DNA from: Bacillota bacterium
Lineage (GTDB): Bacteria > Bacillota > Syntrophomonadia > Syntrophomonadales > DTU052
Reading direction: 5' to 3'
Assembly: GCA_029781825.1 (NCBI GenBank)
Contig: JAKOVY010000110.1
Location: 41,938-105,937 of the forward strand
DNA: 64,000 bases
This document shows, piece after piece, positions 52,348 to 62,200 of the stretch. The stretch's first letter is position 1; the number at the start of each line of letters is the position of its first letter. Below the pieces are notes generated by a model. The model had not been told where the DNA came from. It did not search any database and worked only from the letters and a program-made list of their open reading frames with translations. The position numbers and the translations under genes were made by a program.

Positions 52348-54462
52348 GTGAAGAAATGGAAGTGCACTGTGTGTGGCTATATCCATATAGGCGAAAAGCC
52401 GCCCAGAAAATGTCCTCAGTGTGGCGCACCGCGAAAGAAATTCGTTTTATGGACGGGTGAAGAGACTTCTGGCATGGGAGAAGCAGGTTCGCTGATTATG
52501 CCGGTTGATATGGAAGCCGATATCCTTGTAGTCGGCACCGGGGCGGCTGCATTTTCAGCGGCGGTAACGGCCAGGGCCAACGGCGCCGAGGTGATCATGT
52601 TGGAAAAGGGCACATCTATTGGCGGTACCACCATTCGCTCCGGCGGCGGTTTCTGGATACCGAATAACCGATTCCAAAAGGAGCTAGGTATTGAGGACAG
52701 GAAAGAAGATGCTTTGCGCTACATGGCGCGGTATTCCTTCCCTCATCTATATGTTCCGGATGATCCGACTCTGGGACTGCCCCAGCATGATTACAGCCTG
52801 CTCGAGGCATTTTACGACAAGGCAAGCGAGATGGTAAGTTTCATGGAGCAGACGGGAGCGTTGCGTGTAATTCAGGAAATCAATTGGACGGGCTGGCCAC
52901 AGGTAGACTATCAGGATCATCTGCCTGAGAACAAAGGTATTCGCGGGCGCACTCTGTTCCCCCGGGACAGCGAAGGCAAAGTGGGTTACGGTTATGAGAT
53001 GATCAGGCAATTTGAAGAATGGGCCCGCGATCATGGGATTCAGATACTGCCAAACCATAGAGCTACCAGGATCCTGTTGAACGGCAAAGGAGAGGTATGT
53101 GGGTTGGAAGTGTCGTCCGGAACGGAGGTCCGCATTTTTAAAGCCCGTAAAGCCGTTATCTTTGGCAGCGGGGGATATTCCCACAATAAAGAGCTTATGC
53201 TCAACTTCCAGCGCGGTCCTCATTTTGGCGGATGTGCCGCTCCTACGAACACTGGTGATTTTATTATTCTGGCCACCGAGATCGGTGCGAAGCTGGGCAA
53301 TATGGCCGGTGCTTTCAGAGCCCAGAGCATCTTTGAAAGTGTGCTGGCTGATCCGGGCGGCTCCAACAACGTGTTCTATATACCGGGTGACAGCGTTATC
53401 CTGGTCAATAAATATGGCAACCGGTTTGTCAATGAGAAAAGAAACTACACCGACAGAACCATGACCCATTTTGTATGGGATCCCCAGCAGGCCGAGTGGA
53501 CGCAGATGCTGACCTTCTTAATCTTTGACTCCCGGACGGCTACTTTGTGGCAGGGGTTCCCGCCCTATCCTATCCAGGGAGCCGAACCGTCTTATTTGAT
53601 AAAAGCTGATACGTTGGATGAATTGGCTGAGGCGATTGAGGCCCGTCTGGATAGTCTGAAGGGTCACACCGGAGGCTTTGCCCTGGCACCGGATTTTAAG
53701 GATAACCTGAAGAAGACGGTAGAACGCTTCAACCAATTTGCATTAAACGGCAAGGACGAAGATTTTCAAAGGGGCGATTTTGCATACGACAGGGAATGGA
53801 CTACGTTCCCGCCCACAATTCCGGGTCAGGAGTGGCCTTCTCCGGACAGCAAAAACTACACTATGCATCCTTTCAGTGACAGCGGACCTTACTATGCGAT
53901 TATCCTGAGTGCCGGAACCCTCGACACCAACGGCGGGCCGGTCATCAACGAAAAAGCTCAGGTTATGCACGTAAGGGGCAAGCCCATTCCGGGGCTTTAC
54001 GGTGCCGGAAACTGTATTGCCTCGCCCACAGCCAATGCCTATTGGGGTGGCGGCAGCACAATCGGTCCGGCCATGACCTTTGGATATATTGCCGGGCTGA
54101 ACGCTGTTCAGGAGCCTGAGAAAGTCTTTGATCTGAAAACGACAGCGAGGTACGTAAAAGTGGCCTCAACCGGTGAGCTGGAGCCCGGTACCATGAAGAA
54201 AGTCATGCTGGAACAGGTGCCGGTTCTGCTCGCCAATATTGACGGGACATTCTACGCAATAGACGACACCTGCTCGCACCGGGGCGGTTCTTTGAGCCAA
54301 GGCACTCTGCAGGGGAAAAATGTTGTTTGTCCCAAACATGGTGCCACCTTCGATGTAACCACCGGTAAAGCTGTCGCTAGTGGGAAGAAGTTTCAGGTCC
54401 GCAACTTGAAAAGCTATCCGATTAAAATACAGGGTTCGGATGTACTGCTGGGCATTGAATAA
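52348..54462 (+). CDS. Rubredoxin-flavoprotein-Rieske fusion (3-ketosteroid-dehydrogenase-like)
   Basis: A 704-residue protein in three parts. Residues 1-30 form a rubredoxin-like iron site: CTVCG (C6, C9) and CPQCG (C22, C25). Residues about 55-590 are a flavoprotein of the fumarate reductase/3-ketosteroid dehydrogenase group, with the dinucleotide loop [19 protein letters not shown] and the closing [17 protein letters not shown]. Residues about 610-704 are a Rieske [2Fe-2S] domain with CSHRGG and CPKHG (C-x-H-x16-C-x2-H). Electrons could pass between iron centres and FAD in one chain. No signal peptide. Start GTG 52348 follows AGGAGG. Substrate unknown; an enoate or ketosteroid-like ring is possible. 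Confidence 0.88.
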   Translation: MKKWKCTVCGYIHIGEKPPRKCPQCGAPRKKFVLWTGEETSGMGEAGSLIMPVDMEADILVVGTGAAAFSAAVTARANGAEVIMLEKGTSIGGTTIRSGGGFWIPNNRFQKELGIEDRKEDALRYMARYSFPHLYVPDDPTLGLPQHDYSLLEAFYDKASEMVSFMEQTGALRVIQEINWTGWPQVDYQDHLPENKGIRGRTLFPRDSEGKVGYGYEMIRQFEEWARDHGIQILPNHRATRILLNGKGEVCGLEVSSGTEVRIFKARKAVIFGSGGYSHNKELMLNFQRGPHFGGCAAPTNTGDFIILATEIGAKLGNMAGAFRAQSIFESVLADPGGSNNVFYIPGDSVILVNKYGNRFVNEKRNYTDRTMTHFVWDPQQAEWTQMLTFLIFDSRTATLWQGFPPYPIQGAEPSYLIKADTLDELAEAIEARLDSLKGHTGGFALAPDFKDNLKKTVERFNQFALNGKDEDFQRGDFAYDREWTTFPPTIPGQEWPSPDSKNYTMHPFSDSGPYYAIILSAGTLDTNGGPVINEKAQVMHVRGKPIPGLYGAGNCIASPTANAYWGGGSTIGPAMTFGYIAGLNAVQEPEKVFDLKTTARYVKVASTGELEPGTMKKVMLEQVPVLLANIDGTFYAIDDTCSHRGGSLSQGTLQGKNVVCPKHGATFDVTTGKAVASGKKFQVRNLKSYPIKIQGSDVLLGIE

Positions 54463-54472
54463 TAATCACAGC

Positions 54473-54510
54473 GGCGTCGGTTCATTGGGGATCGACGCCC
54501 TGATTCTTTT
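54473..54510 (+). terminator. Terminator after the flavoprotein gene
   Basis: GGCGTCG pairs with CGACGCC across a 13-base loop, followed by CTGATTCTTTT. Confidence 0.6.
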
Positions 54511-55165
54511 AGGAATAATCTGCTTTCTTGCGAGGAAGGCTCTGGTAGACGATGGTGACGAGGGCCGGTATGAGAGTAATGATAATAATTCCCAGGATTA
54601 TGAAGCTAAGGTTGTCTCGGATGATAGGCATATTGCCGAAAAAGAAGCCGCCGGTAAAAAACACTGCTACCCAAAGAACGCCTCCCACCAGATTGTAGAG
54701 ATAGAATCTTCCATAATTCATACGGCCAATTCCGGCTACAAAAGGTACGAAGGTCCTCAATACCGGGATGAATCTGCTTATGACAACAGTTTTACCGCCA
54801 TGCCGCTCATAGAAGTCCCTGGCTCTAAGCAGTTGTTTTCGGTTAAAAAACCTGTTTTCTTCGTTATCAAAAACCCGCTCACCCACAAATCTGCCGATGT
54901 GATAGTTAACCACATTGCCGCTTACAGCAGCAAACGTCACCACAACTGCGAACAATAACAGGTTGAGATCGCCACTGGCTCCCAGGGCACCAATAACAAA
55001 CAGCAAGGTGTCACCCGGTAAAAAAGGTGTTACTACCAATCCTGTTTCGCAGAAGACCGTTAAAAAGATGAGCAGGAGAGCCCATTCATTGTATCTGTGA
55101 ATAATTGTGGTTAGATGCTTGTCCAGATGGATTACCACTTCAACTGGAATCGATAATAGTTCCAA
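54509..55165 (-). CDS. DedA-family membrane protein
   Basis: A 218-residue polytopic membrane protein of the DedA/SNARE-associated family. The re-entrant-loop motif ETGLVVTPFLPGDTLLF is near residue 40 and the second, SRFIPVLRTFVPFVAGIGRM, near 130, with the conserved acidic and Arg residues. DedA proteins include C55-lipid carrier flippases and cation/drug resistance factors. The start is TTG 55165 behind a weak AAGGG SD. It converges on the flavoprotein gene. Confidence 0.9.
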   Translation of the reverse strand: MELLSIPVEVVIHLDKHLTTIIHRYNEWALLLIFLTVFCETGLVVTPFLPGDTLLFVIGALGASGDLNLLLFAVVVTFAAVSGNVVNYHIGRFVGERVFDNEENRFFNRKQLLRARDFYERHGGKTVVISRFIPVLRTFVPFVAGIGRMNYGRFYLYNLVGGVLWVAVFFTGGFFFGNMPIIRDNLSFIILGIIIITLIPALVTIVYQSLPRKKADYS

Positions 55166-55272
55166 CTTCGTTTTCCCTTTCTCACTCAGCTGACGTTTCT
55201 AATATATCATTACTGCCCCGGTTTCGACAGCTATAAACCTTTGGGAACAAAGGCTGCCAAAAACCGCTCTTT

Positions 55273-55308
55273 GCAAAAACGCCGCATGATCGGTGTCTAT
55301 GCGGCGTT
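55273..55308 (-). terminator. Terminator of the 3D-domain gene
   Basis: AACGCCGCAT pairs with ATGCGGCGTT across an 11-base loop; on the minus strand the stem is followed by TTTTGC. It lies 25 bases after the stop of the leftward gene. Confidence 0.75.
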
Positions 55309-55332
55309 GTATTGGCGTTGTATTATTGATAC

Positions 55333-55923
55333 TTATGACAGAATGGTGACTTTGACCGTTCTAATCCCCCAGTTCAATGCTTCCTGACGGCTGTCGAAGA
55401 ACAAGTCGATCCGGTTTCCTTTAATGGCTCCGCCTTGATCGGCTGCGATTGCTTCACCGTAGCCTTCCACATAAAGCCTGGTTCCCATGGGGATAACATT
55501 GGGATCCACGGCCACCACTCCCCGCTGCAGGGGGATACCGATATATGATGGCTGTCCATAATATGGGTAGTTTGATTCCCAGGAGTCATCATAGCCGGTT
55601 GCAACCATGATTAGTTTTCTTCCCTTATAGGTTTTGCCCGCTGACTTGTCATGGGGGTCCAAGTTGACGGTTGATTCACTGGTCATCAACCCCATTGATT
55701 CATAAGCCTCAGGCCCGACCAGACTCTCCGGGACCAAATCGGTATCCTGCTGTGAATCAACATCGACCGGATCGCGCGGATACCATCTGCCGTTCAGGGT
55801 ATTCTGCAGTCCCGCAACCTCTGAAGCGGTTGACGGCAGAAAAACCGAACTGGCGGCCTGATACAGCAGGCCCAAAAATAAAAACGCTATCGCGATGACA
55901 GATATCCAATTCTTTCGCAACAT
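55333..55923 (-). CDS. Exported 3D (Asp-Asp-Asp) domain protein
   Basis: A 196-residue protein with an N-terminal membrane anchor or signal (NWISVIAIAFLFLGLLYQAA). The C-terminal half is a 3D domain of the MltA/YuiC beta-barrel type: VATGYDDSW, VVAVDPNVIPMGTRLYVEGYGEAIAADQGG and NRIDLFFDS give the three conserved Asp. Such domains cleave peptidoglycan as lytic transglycosylases, often around germination or stationary phase. ATG 55923 is placed behind GAAAGGAG. Confidence 0.88.
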   Translation of the reverse strand: MLRKNWISVIAIAFLFLGLLYQAASSVFLPSTASEVAGLQNTLNGRWYPRDPVDVDSQQDTDLVPESLVGPEAYESMGLMTSESTVNLDPHDKSAGKTYKGRKLIMVATGYDDSWESNYPYYGQPSYIGIPLQRGVVAVDPNVIPMGTRLYVEGYGEAIAADQGGAIKGNRIDLFFDSRQEALNWGIRTVKVTILS

Positions 55924-56447
55924 ATCAACTACTCCTTTCTAAACCGTTCTTATTTAAGAACAACCGTAGTATTGCGGTTAAACAAGCAGTCTAGCAGGTA
56001 GCAATAGTGTTCTATTCGCGGACCGCCGCTGCCTCAAACTGTCCAAGGCCCGGCAACAGGGTTCTATTCTACTTGAATCGCCATTATGGTTCAAACGGTT
56101 CTATTGCTCTCCAATCGGAATAGACGTACTCTCCAATTGGATGTGGTTTGGTATGCTGACGCATCCTCCGGAATTTGGGGTGCTGAGATATGATGCCAGA
56201 GATGGAAAGGATATTCGGATCATTGTATCCAGCTTGTCCCGCGGGATCACTTATTTTGTCCTGTCTGCAGCGGAAATCTGTACTGCGCATGTGGCGGTGT
56301 CCCACCCATTTCCTCTCACTTGTTTTTCCTATCTGCAGCAGAGACCAGACTCAGCCGGTTATCGATGCAAGAGGTTGAGGAATAAATTGGGCGGGAAATT
56401 GCCCCTGATATTGACACGTTGACACAGTCACTTTGCCGAATGAGAGC

Positions 56448-56477
56448 TTGATACTGCTTAATTCTATGGTTTAAAAT
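56448..56477 (+). promoter_or_regulatory. Candidate promoter of the structured RNA
   Basis: TTGATA, an 18-base spacer, TAAAAT (5 of 6). The transcript would begin near 56484. Confidence 0.5.
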
Positions 56478-56545
56478 ATTATTGTAAATATGACTTCTGT
56501 CGGTGCAAATTACGGCAGCAAAATAATACTTAGTATCTCGAAAAC

Positions 56546-56660
56546 TAGAGCGTCCGCAGGATGCAGCGAGCAATCGCTGACTCCCAGGCAGGGAAGGTAC
56601 GGAAACCTGCGGACACTCTATCATAGTATTACCCCGGATAATACCTAATCCGGGGTTTTG
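56546..56660 (+). ncRNA. Candidate three-way-junction RNA with terminator
   Basis: P1 pairs TAGAG-C-GTCCGCAGG (56546-56560) with CCTGCGGAC-A-CTCTA (56606-56620), 14 pairs and one mismatch. P2 is CAGCGA-GCAA-TCGCTG (56564-56579) with a GNRA loop. P3 is TCCC-AGGCA-GGGA (56582-56594). The single-stranded side of the junction reads AGGTACGGAAA. The terminator at 56631 follows. I do not match it to a known riboswitch or ribozyme class. Confidence 0.5.
56631..56660 (+). terminator. Terminator of the structured RNA
   Basis: ACCCCGGAT pairs with ATCCGGGGT across an 8-base loop, followed by TTTTG. Confidence 0.82.
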
Positions 56661-56785
56661 TGTGCTCAAGCCCCCTGCGTTGCAATTAAGGCCGCGAATT
56701 GCCGGGGATCGGAATTGTAATCGGCTGGAGATTCGGAGGGCGTTGGAGCAGAACCACGCAAACAACCTGCCAGAGGAGTTTTGTT

Positions 56786-57532
56786 ATGGATCTCTTTATT
56801 GACTGGTTAGCAGTTATAATAATAATCGCTCTGGGCATTATGATTAAGTATTTAAAGATGTCCTGGCTTATTGCCGGTTACAATACATCGAGTGCCGAGG
56901 ACCGCAGAGCGATGTCGGAAAAGGGCATCGAGAGTTTTATCGGCAACGGCATGTTTGTCTTGGCGGCGATACTGGCAGGGGGGAATATAGGGAAATACCT
57001 TGGTTATGATTTTGCGCAGACGGGATCCTGGATACTGTTTACAGTGGTGTTGGGATACGTGATAATCAGGGCTCAGAAGTATGTCCCGGATAAAACAACC
57101 GGGGAATCGGGGGGGAAAACTAATAGCATTGTCCTGATTCTGGCCGTATATCTGTTGGTGTTCGCCGTCGTGGCGGCAGGGATCATCTACGGCAACAGGG
57201 AGTCGACCGTGGCGATTGAAGGAGGCTGGATTCGGATCGGCGGCATGTATTCAACCCGAATAGATTTCGAAGAGGTCACAGATATTCGTATGGAGGACTC
57301 GATACCTGCCATAAAAAGCCGAACCAATGGGTACGCCTTCGGGGACACCCTTAAAGGGCACTTCCTCCTGGAGGACCTGGGGAAGGGACGCCTGTATATC
57401 CACTCCGAAAAGGGACCGTTCATATACATCATGACCAGCGACAGTTATACGATTGTAAATTTTGATAGTCCCGACAAGACCAAAAAACTCTTCGCTGAGT
57501 TGTCCAAGCAGTGGAAGCGCCTTCCAAGATAG
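56786..57532 (+). CDS. DUF3784-like membrane protein with PH-like C-terminal domain
   Basis: A 248-residue membrane protein. The N-terminal 100 residues match DUF3784: a first helix (LAVIIIIALGIMIKYL), the motif AGYNTSSAEDRRAMSEKGIESFIGNGMF, and two further hydrophobic segments. A fourth hydrophobic segment sits near 120-140 (SIVLILAVYLLVFAVVAAGI). The last 100 residues (WIRIGGMYSTRIDFEEVTDIRMEDSIP...IYIMTSDSYTIVNF) resemble the bacterial PH-like domains of membrane proteins such as YdbT. No function is established. ATG 56786 follows GAGGAG by 7 bases. Confidence 0.75.
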   Translation: MDLFIDWLAVIIIIALGIMIKYLKMSWLIAGYNTSSAEDRRAMSEKGIESFIGNGMFVLAAILAGGNIGKYLGYDFAQTGSWILFTVVLGYVIIRAQKYVPDKTTGESGGKTNSIVLILAVYLLVFAVVAAGIIYGNRESTVAIEGGWIRIGGMYSTRIDFEEVTDIRMEDSIPAIKSRTNGYAFGDTLKGHFLLEDLGKGRLYIHSEKGPFIYIMTSDSYTIVNFDSPDKTKKLFAELSKQWKRLPR

Positions 57533-57963
57533 ATAGTGAGCTTGACATAAAAGGGGACAATACAAGATAAACTGCCTGCCGATATCGACTGCGCCCCAAT
57601 ATCGGCCTCTGAGAGTTTCTCTCCATGGCAGTCGCTGCGTTTCACCCCTCCTTATCCCCGGATCGCGCCTATCAGACAGCATGAGCATCTTCACCGGGTA
57701 GCCGTCTACCACTACCCGCCTTAATAACAGAACCGGCTTAACACAGGTTGTTCATAACTGCACCCACCGGAATTTTGCGTCACGTGTGTATGTCAGGTAT
57801 TAACAAAAGGTGTAGGGCCTTCGGGCAAGGAATTAAGGTATGTGGAAACCGGTTTCAAAAATTTTAATAATCGTGTCAGGTGATATAGGAAACGGGGTTA
57901 TTGTAGTTTATAATTCAGTTTAGACTTGTTTTGTTACTCATTAATGTAGGGAGGCAAGATGTA
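57533..57963. other. Intergenic region before glutamate dehydrogenase
   Basis: No supported gene. It contains a TTGACA at 57542 without a clear -10, a perfect 12-base palindrome GAAACCGGTTTC (57845-57856), and a TATAAT (57909-57914) without a good -35 that is probably the gdh -10. Confidence 0.5.
57845..57856. promoter_or_regulatory. Operator-like palindrome upstream of gdh
   Basis: GAAACCGGTTTC, a perfect 12-base palindrome about 50 bases before a TATAAT. It is a reasonable site for a dimeric regulator of the LacI or similar type. Confidence 0.35.
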
Positions 57964-59250
57964 GTGAGTAAAGGTTCGTATAACCCGTATGAAAATGCGC
58001 AGGCCCAGTTTGACAGGGTAGCAGAGATGATCGGTCTGGATGACGCTACCCGGCAATTGCTCCGTCAACCCATGAAGGAATACCATTTCACCATTCCGGT
58101 GCGCATGGATGACGGCAGCACCAGGATATTCAACGGTTACCGCATTCAGCACAATACTGCCCGCGGACCCGCCAAAGGCGGAATCAGATTCCATCCTCAA
58201 GAGACGGTTGATACAGTGCGGGCTCTGGCTATGTGGATGACCTGGAAGTGTGCGGTAGTTGATATACCCCTGGGCGGGGGAAAAGGCGGGGTTATCTGTG
58301 ACCCGCGCAACCTTACCGAATCGGAACAGGAGAGGCTGTGCCGGGGTTATGTCAGGCAGTTGGCCAAGGATATGGGCCCCTTCACCGATGTACCGGCGCC
58401 CGATGTTATGACCAATGCCAAACATATGCTGTGGATGCTGGATGAGTATGAGACTATTTATGGTGCAAGGTACCCGGGCTTCATCACCGGGAAACCCGTA
58501 GGGATGGGCGGTTCCCTGGGTCGGACCGAGGCCACCGGGTATGGGGTTGTCTACACCCTGCGGGAGGCCCTGAAGGAGATGGGCATTAAACCCGAGGATA
58601 CTACTGCCAGCATTCAGGGATTTGGAAATGTTGCTCAGTATGCTGCCAAGCTGTACCGGGAACTTGGCGGTACGGTGGTAGCCGTCTGCTGTTGGGATAA
58701 TAATGATAAAAAGCCCTATACCTACTATAAGGAATCCGGACTCGATATCGAGGCACTGATCGAAATGACCGATTCCTTTGGGAGCATTGACAAGGACAAA
58801 GCCCGCGATATTGGGTGCCAGATTGAGCCGGCCGGTGCGTGGATTGAAAAGGATGTAGATATCCTGATTCCCGCGGCTTTGGAGAATCAGATCAACATGG
58901 ACAATGTCGGCAAGATCAGCAAACGGGTCAAGATCATTGCTGAAGGCGCCAACGGGCCGGTTAACAAAGAGGCGGACGAGGTTATAAGAAACAGCGGTAT
59001 TTTCGTTATACCCGACTTTTTAGCCAATGCGGGCGGCGTAACCTGCAGTTATTTTGAGCAGGTACAGTCCAATACCAATTACTACTGGGAGAAGGATGAG
59101 GTGCTGGAGAAGCTTGATGTCAAGATGACCTCGGCCTTCAAAGCGGTCAGCGAATTGGCACGCAAAAACAACATTTATATGCGCGATGCCGCCTACATCA
59201 TCTCCATAAATCGCGTGGCGCAGGCGGTTAAGATGCGCGGCTGGGTATAA
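57964..59250 (+). CDS. gdhA: Glutamate dehydrogenase (Glu/Leu/Phe/Val family)
   Basis: A 428-residue hexameric-type glutamate dehydrogenase. RIQHNTARGPAKGGIRFHP near residue 65, the catalytic Lys in PLGGGKGGV near 100, and the Rossmann loop IQGFGNVAQYAAKL near 225 are all intact; EGANGPVN and ANAGGVTCSYFEQVQ follow. It interconverts glutamate and 2-oxoglutarate plus ammonia; cofactor preference is not decided here. Start GTG 57964 follows GGGAGG by 9 bases. The next gene begins 41 bases downstream on the same strand and may be co-transcribed. Confidence 0.93.
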   Translation: MSKGSYNPYENAQAQFDRVAEMIGLDDATRQLLRQPMKEYHFTIPVRMDDGSTRIFNGYRIQHNTARGPAKGGIRFHPQETVDTVRALAMWMTWKCAVVDIPLGGGKGGVICDPRNLTESEQERLCRGYVRQLAKDMGPFTDVPAPDVMTNAKHMLWMLDEYETIYGARYPGFITGKPVGMGGSLGRTEATGYGVVYTLREALKEMGIKPEDTTASIQGFGNVAQYAAKLYRELGGTVVAVCCWDNNDKKPYTYYKESGLDIEALIEMTDSFGSIDKDKARDIGCQIEPAGAWIEKDVDILIPAALENQINMDNVGKISKRVKIIAEGANGPVNKEADEVIRNSGIFVIPDFLANAGGVTCSYFEQVQSNTNYYWEKDEVLEKLDVKMTSAFKAVSELARKNNIYMRDAAYIISINRVAQAVKMRGWV

Positions 59251-59291
59251 GTTTTGATTTTTGAAACTGCAGGCGACAAGGTGGTTTAGCT

Positions 59292-62200
59292 GTGAACCGT
59301 AAGAGCGATGCTGATGAATACTTGCTGGACAACCTGAAGGAAAGGGCCAAGGAGCTTAACTGCCTATATCGGGTGGATGAGATCTTGAATGATCAGAGGC
59401 TGTCCCTGTCGGAGATGTTTAACCAGTTGACTATGGTTATTCCGTCAGGCTGGCAGTACCCTGAGATCTGCAAAGCCCGCATTGTATATGATAACCGCAG
59501 TTATCAGACTCCGGGATTCTATTCCTCCCCTTATATGGAGAGCGTCCCTATCAAGCTGGATGGCCAGGCAATCGGCAGAGTCGAGGTCGTGTACACGCAG
59601 GCGGTGGATAAAGGTCCCGAGGGCTATTTCCTGGAAAAAGAACGAAAGCTCCTTAAGACTATTGCCGACCGGATCGAACACACCATTCTCAGACGCCATA
59701 TGGAAATGGTTCTGCAGGAATGGAACACTTCCCGGCAGCTCAACGGGGAACGCAGGGCCGGCAACGAATGGATGATAATTGTTGATTTTTTGGGCAGCAC
59801 GGATCAGAGCCTGCTTCTATATATTTGCAAGAAAATGGCGATTTATCTCTACCGGAGAGGGATAGAAGAAGCGGAAGAGGTGCTCCGCGATCTGGGTTAC
59901 AGCCCGAACGTGGTCCTGACGGACCTGAACTATCCTTCGCAAAAAATGCCCCTGGGAGATCTGGCCGGAATCTGCAGCAAGACCTTCGAGATTGCCTCCC
60001 GTCATTTGAGCGACAGTGAAATCTACACCCGGCTCAGGGTATGGATTCAGGAGGCCAAGGATTACTCGCTGATTAAGGCGGTTAACAGCATCAATGTGTC
60101 CGTACGCGAAATAACCAGGGTGATAAACCGCTACCGTTCTCTTACCGGCAGGAATAATACGCATTATTCTCCCATGGAACACTGGCTGGTCGTTGCCCTG
60201 ATCCGACGCTTTCTTTCCGGCAAGCTTGAGTTCATCAGTATTGCCAGACAGCACCTGGAGATAAACGATTTTTCGGATATAGTCAACCGATTGATTTTTC
60301 CCGAGGGCAGTCACGGGAAGATCGGAGGGAAAAGCACGGGGCTGTTCCTCGCGCAGCAGATTATTAAAAAGGCCGGCGAGGACCAGCCCTTGCTGAAATT
60401 CGTCAAAGTGCCGAAAACATGGTATATAACCACCGACGGACTGCGGGAGTTTTTGAACTACAACAACCTGGACGAGCTCAATGTTCAGAAGTACAAGGAT
60501 TTATATGAGATAAGGATCGACTACCCCAACATCGTTCAGATCATGAAAAACTCGGAGTTCCCCGAAGGGATGGTTAAAAGCCTGGCCATGGCCCTGGATG
60601 ATTTGGGGGACAACCCGATAATTGTTCGGAGTTCCAGTCTTTTAGAAGACCAGTTGGGAGCGGCTTTTTCCGGGAAATACAAAAGCCTGTTCCTGGCCAA
60701 CCAGGGAACGAAGGAGCAGCGCCTGGAGGCGCTAATGGATGCGATTGTTGAGGTCTACGCTTCCATCTACAATCCCGACTCCCTCCAGTACCGGGCTGAA
60801 AGAGGTCTGCTGGACTTTCAGGAAGAGATGGGGATCATGATCCAGGAAGTGGTCGGCACCAGGATCGGCCCATACTATATGCCTCTCTATGCCGGAGTTG
60901 TGTTCAGCAATAACGAATTTCGGTGGTCACCCAGGATCAAGCGTGAGGATGGATTGATCCGTATGGTTATGGGTCTGGGTACCCGGGCCGTCGACCGCCT
61001 GAGTGATGATTTCCCGGTCCTGGTTTCACCCGGACAACCCGGTTTGAGAGTTAATACCGTTCCGGAAGAGGTTAAGCGTTATTCGCCCAAAATGGTTGAC
61101 GTTATCAATTTGGAAAAGAACACCTTTGAAACCGTGGAGATCTCTCAACTCCTGAAGGAGTACGGGCGCCTGATACCCGGTGTGCACCGGATCGTTTCCA
61201 CCTACCAGCCCGACCATATCAAAAAACCCCTGGCTTTTGACCTGGACTTCGAACGGGACGATATGGTAGTGACCTTTGACGGCCTGATAGCGGATACCTC
61301 ATTTATCAGAATGGTCAATACCATTAAGGACCTGCTGCAGGAAAAACTGAAAACCCCCGTAGACCTGGAGTTTGCCTCGGACGGGGAATACTTTTACCTG
61401 CTGCAGTGCCGACCTCAGAGCTACAGCAGAGAAAATGCTCCGGCTCCCATTCCGCGGGACCTCCCGGCTCAGGACATTATTTTCTCCGCCCGCCGTTACA
61501 TATCAAACGGCAGCATACAGGATATTTCGCATATCGTATATGTGGACCCGGAAGGGTATAATCAACTTCGCGATTATAATGACCTGCGCAATGTGGGCCG
61601 AGTCGTGGGAATGCTGAACTTTTTGCTTCCCAAGCACCGTTTTATTCTCATGGGCCCTGGCCGCTGGGGGAGCAGGGGAGATATAAAGCTGGGAGTTCAG
61701 GTGAGCTATTCGGATATCAATAATACCGCTGCCCTGATTGAGATCGCTACCCCCAGATCCAACTATGTACCGGAACTCTCCTTTGGAACTCACTTCTTTC
61801 AGGATTTGGTGGAGGCCAATATCCGCTACCTCCCCCTTTACCCCGAGGATCAAGGGGTGGTATTCAACCAGTTGTTCCTGAAACGGTCTGAGAACATCCT
61901 GGGCGAACTCCTGCCGGAATATAAGTACCTGGAAGATGTAGTAAGGGTGATTGACGTACCGGCAGTGACCGGGGGCCGGGTGCTCAGGATATCTATGAAT
62001 GCCGAATTGGAAGAGGCCCTGGGTTATCTGACCTCTCATTCCGGCGAAAGCGGCGAGCAGATATATACGGAACCTGCCAAAGAAAGGACATCCCGGAGTG
62101 ATGATGCCTATGTCGACGAGCAGTTCTGGCGGTGGCGGCATTATATGGCGGAAAGGATTGCCGCCCGGATTGATCCCGTGCGGTTCGGGGTTAAGAATAT

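Larger units (their letters stand above)
55924..56785. other. Long intergenic region with a structured RNA
   Basis: About 860 bases. Frames on the plus strand (56141-56422) lack an SD and read as Cys/Arg/Pro-rich noise. The right half carries a promoter-like pair (56448-56477), a three-way-junction fold (56546-56620) and a terminator (56631-56660). The first 500 bases show nothing I recognise. Confidence 0.55.

Noticed and set aside
56141-56422. A 93-codon plus-strand frame.
   Set aside because: No SD, composition typical of a chance frame, and the region lies before a structured RNA.
57251-57712. A 153-codon minus-strand frame rich in Arg and Gly.
   Set aside because: It largely covers the opposite strand of the DUF3784-like gene and has no SD; no remnant of a known transposon was recognised.
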